A stretch of 6,861 nt of DNA from Acetobacteraceae bacterium (GTDB taxonomy: Bacteria > Pseudomonadota > Alphaproteobacteria > Acetobacterales > Acetobacteraceae), in the NCBI GenBank assembly GCA_014377905.1, contig JACMOQ010000152.1, forward strand, positions 1-6,861. The letters run 5' to 3'. Below are positions 5,239 through 6,861 of the stretch, piece after piece. Below the pieces are notes generated by a model that did not search any database, was not told the DNA's origin, and saw only the letters and a list, made by a program, of their open reading frames with translations. The position numbers and the translations under genes are program-made. Each line of letters begins with the position of its first letter. The stretch's first letter is position 1.

Positions 5239-6173
5239 CCCGCAAGATCATCATCGACACCGACCCCGGCCAGGACGACGCAGTTGCCATCCTTCTGGCG
5301 ATGGCATCGCCTGAACTGGAGGTGCTGGCCCTCGTCGTTGTCGCCGGCAATGTGCCGCTGCAATATACCCGCATAAACGCCCGCAAAGTATTGGAACTCG
5401 CCGGGCGGCCCGATATCGCGGTTTATGTCGGCTGCGACCGGCCGATGCGCCGGAAGCTGGTCACCGCCGAGCATGTCCACGGCAAAACCGGCCTCGATGG
5501 CCCCGATCTGCCCGCGCCCACTATGGCCGAACGCTCCCAACACGGCGTCGATTATCTGATCGACACGCTGCGCGCCGAACCTGCCGGCAGCATCACGCTT
5601 TGCCCGCTCGGCCCGCTCACCAACATTGCTATGGCGCTGATCAAGGCCCCCGATATCGCTGCCCGCATCGGTGAAATTGTGCTGATGGGCGGTGCCTATT
5701 TCGAGGTCGGTAATATTACACCATCGGCCGAATTCAATATCTATGTCGATCCCGACGCCGCCGACGTAGTGCTAAATTCCGGGGTCAAGATCACCATGAT
5801 CCCGCTTGATGTCACCCATCGAGCACTGGCAACCGATGCCCGGCTGGCAGCGATTGCCGCTATCGACAACCAGGCGAGCCGTGCTGTCAGCGCGATGCTA
5901 AATTTCTCCGAACGTTTCGACCGTGTGAAATACGGCTGGGACGGCGCGCCGGTGCATGACCCGAATGTCATTGCCTACCTGCTGCGACCCGAACTTTATA
6001 CCGGTCGTCAGATCAACGTTGCAGTGGAACTCGCCAGCGAACTGACCTTGGGGATGACGGTCGTCGATTACTGGCAGATCACCCAACGCCCCCGCAACGT
6101 GTTTTATGTCCGGGATATGGATGCGCAAGGGTTTTATGATCTGCTTATCGAACGCCTTGCCCGTTTGCCCTAA
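5235..6173 (+). CDS. Inosine-uridine preferring nucleoside hydrolase
   Basis: This 312-residue cytoplasmic enzyme should hydrolyse the N-glycosidic bond of ribonucleosides to give free base and ribose. The hallmark DTDPGQDDA is at 8-16, with calcium ligands D10 and D15. N39 (GNVPL), H82 (HVHG), E166 and N168 (EFNIYVDPDAA) and H241-D242 (VHDP) fall at the same numbers as in the Crithidia fasciculata enzyme, as recalled. The calcium-binding threonine is T129 in GPLTN. With all ligands present and a near-identical length it should be active. Purine or pyrimidine preference cannot be decided; the H241 type is common in the inosine-uridine group. GAAGGA at 5221-5226, eight bases before the ATG, is a good ribosome site. 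The ATG overlaps the stop of the decayed synthetase, so this gene survived while its neighbour decayed. It may salvage bases or feed ribose. Confidence 0.93.
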   Translation: MTRKIIIDTDPGQDDAVAILLAMASPELEVLALVVVAGNVPLQYTRINARKVLELAGRPDIAVYVGCDRPMRRKLVTAEHVHGKTGLDGPDLPAPTMAERSQHGVDYLIDTLRAEPAGSITLCPLGPLTNIAMALIKAPDIAARIGEIVLMGGAYFEVGNITPSAEFNIYVDPDAADVVLNSGVKITMIPLDVTHRALATDARLAAIAAIDNQASRAVSAMLNFSERFDRVKYGWDGAPVHDPNVIAYLLRPELYTGRQINVAVELASELTLGMTVVDYWQITQRPRNVFYVRDMDAQGFYDLLIERLARLP

Positions 6174-6231
6174 GTCTTTCTGAGTAGTTTCCGCCACTAC
6201 CGCCCGAGCACCCGGCCCGTTAAGCTAGACT

Positions 6232-6861
6232 ATGGATGAACCAATCGATACGCCGGGCGAGCTTGTCAATCCGTTGGTGGACGACACCATCACGACGTCA
6301 CCGAATGCGCAAACCATTGCATTATCGGTGTTGGCCATTTTGGCATTGCTTTACGCCTTGCAGGTGGCAGCGGAACTCGTGGTGCCGATTTTGCTCGCGA
6401 TGATGCTGAAGCTGATGCTGCAACCGGCCATGCGGTTTTTATGCGAGCGTATTAAGTTGCCAATGAGCGTGGCGGCGCTCGTTCTGATCCTTGGATTGCT
6501 CGGGGTGATCGGCGGCATCGGCTTTGCGATCGCTGTGCCCGCGTCGGGCTGGATTGCCAAGGCGCCGCAGGGATTGCAAACCTTGGAAGATCAGCTCGGC
6601 AGGTTGCGCGATCCGATCGAGGCGGCACAGCAACTCTTGCAGCGCGCCGAACATCTGGCCGCCCCGGCCGGGTCCCCGGCCACTGTTGCGGCCGCACCGG
6701 CTGCTCCTTCCATCGCCCTCGGCGCAGTCGGCGTCAGCGTCCTGGTCCTGACCCAGCAGTTCTTCGGTCGATTTTTTGTGCTCGCGGTCACGCTTTTCTT
6801 TCTGCTCGCCGCTGGCGACAGCATGCTGCGCAAGCTGGTCGAGGCCACCCCGCGCTTCGAG
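6232..6861 (+). CDS. AI-2E family transporter, N-terminal part
   Basis: This is 210 codons of a membrane protein cut by the window end. A polar tail (1-27) is followed by a helical pair (about 28-66) and a basic loop with RIKLPMSVAA (74-82), the RLKxPRxLAA-type segment typical of AI-2E/PerM proteins. A third helix lies at 79-102. An amphipathic stretch (about 108-142) follows, then an Ala/Pro-rich linker (142-160) and two more hydrophobic segments (about 160-175 and 180-194). Family members are inner-membrane proteins linked to autoinducer-2 export or to sodium/proton antiport; which applies here is unknown. The start is ATG 6232, 58 bases after the hydrolase stop. No Shine-Dalgarno or convincing promoter is visible in that gap; a GTAGT/ACTAC hairpin (6184-6200) there lacks a T-run. 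It is probably functionally unrelated to the genes before it. Confidence 0.85.
   Translation, partial: MDEPIDTPGELVNPLVDDTITTSPNAQTIALSVLAILALLYALQVAAELVVPILLAMMLKLMLQPAMRFLCERIKLPMSVAALVLILGLLGVIGGIGFAIAVPASGWIAKAPQGLQTLEDQLGRLRDPIEAAQQLLQRAEHLAAPAGSPATVAAAPAAPSIALGAVGVSVLVLTQQFFGRFFVLAVTLFFLLAAGDSMLRKLVEATPRFE

Noticed and set aside
6184..6200. Hairpin after the nucleoside hydrolase as a terminator
   Set aside because: The stem has only five base pairs with a 7-base loop and no T-run follows.
6661..6684. Repeated CCCCGGCC in the AI-2E gene as an operator or palindrome
   Set aside because: It encodes the Ala/Pro-rich linker and is explained by GC-rich Ala, Gly and Pro codons.

Overview
The window is GC-rich and densely packed, with all genes on the + strand. 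Several genes overlap at ATGA or TGATG junctions. Protein families, gene density and a probable leader-peptide attenuator with a W..AR-type end suggest an alphaproteobacterium, perhaps of the Rhodospirillales/Acetobacterales kind. This placement is inferred from style and recalled homologues, because the window has no phylogenetic marker.

Region 1 (1-1914) is the distal part of a transporter operon. It holds the C-terminus of a DppB-type peptide permease, a complete DppC-type permease (155-1072) and a 10-helix DMT/EamA carrier (1072-1914), joined by 4-bp and 1-bp overlaps. The binding protein, ATPases and most of DppB lie outside the window.

Region 2 (1911-2115) is regulatory. A TTGACA box sits on the EamA stop codon. 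A 24-codon leader ORF (1947-2021) follows, whose first 14 codons include ten for Lys, Thr, Ile or Met. A strong intrinsic terminator (2046-2076) comes next, and its 5' arm can instead pair with the end of the leader ORF. The next gene encodes an aspartate-semialdehyde dehydrogenase, the branch-point enzyme for exactly those amino acids. Ribosome-mediated attenuation is therefore a plausible reading, and this is the most interesting feature of the window.

Region 3 (2116-6173) is a probable transcription unit under that leader. It contains an Asd-family dehydrogenase, a class-III PLP aminotransferase (3256-4545), a decayed ADP-forming acyl-CoA synthetase remnant (4569-5238) and an intact inosine-uridine-type nucleoside hydrolase (5235-6173). 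The acyl-CoA synthetase has lost its N-terminal domains and two internal blocks, and has a one-base slip in a C7 run, yet it keeps the ATGA junction to the hydrolase. Together the set looks like amino-acid and nucleoside metabolism. A shared pathway is not established.

Region 4 (6232-6861) is the start of an AI-2E family membrane protein, cut by the window end. No mobile element, CRISPR array, tRNA or rRNA was seen, and no gene-free stretch exceeds 300 bases.
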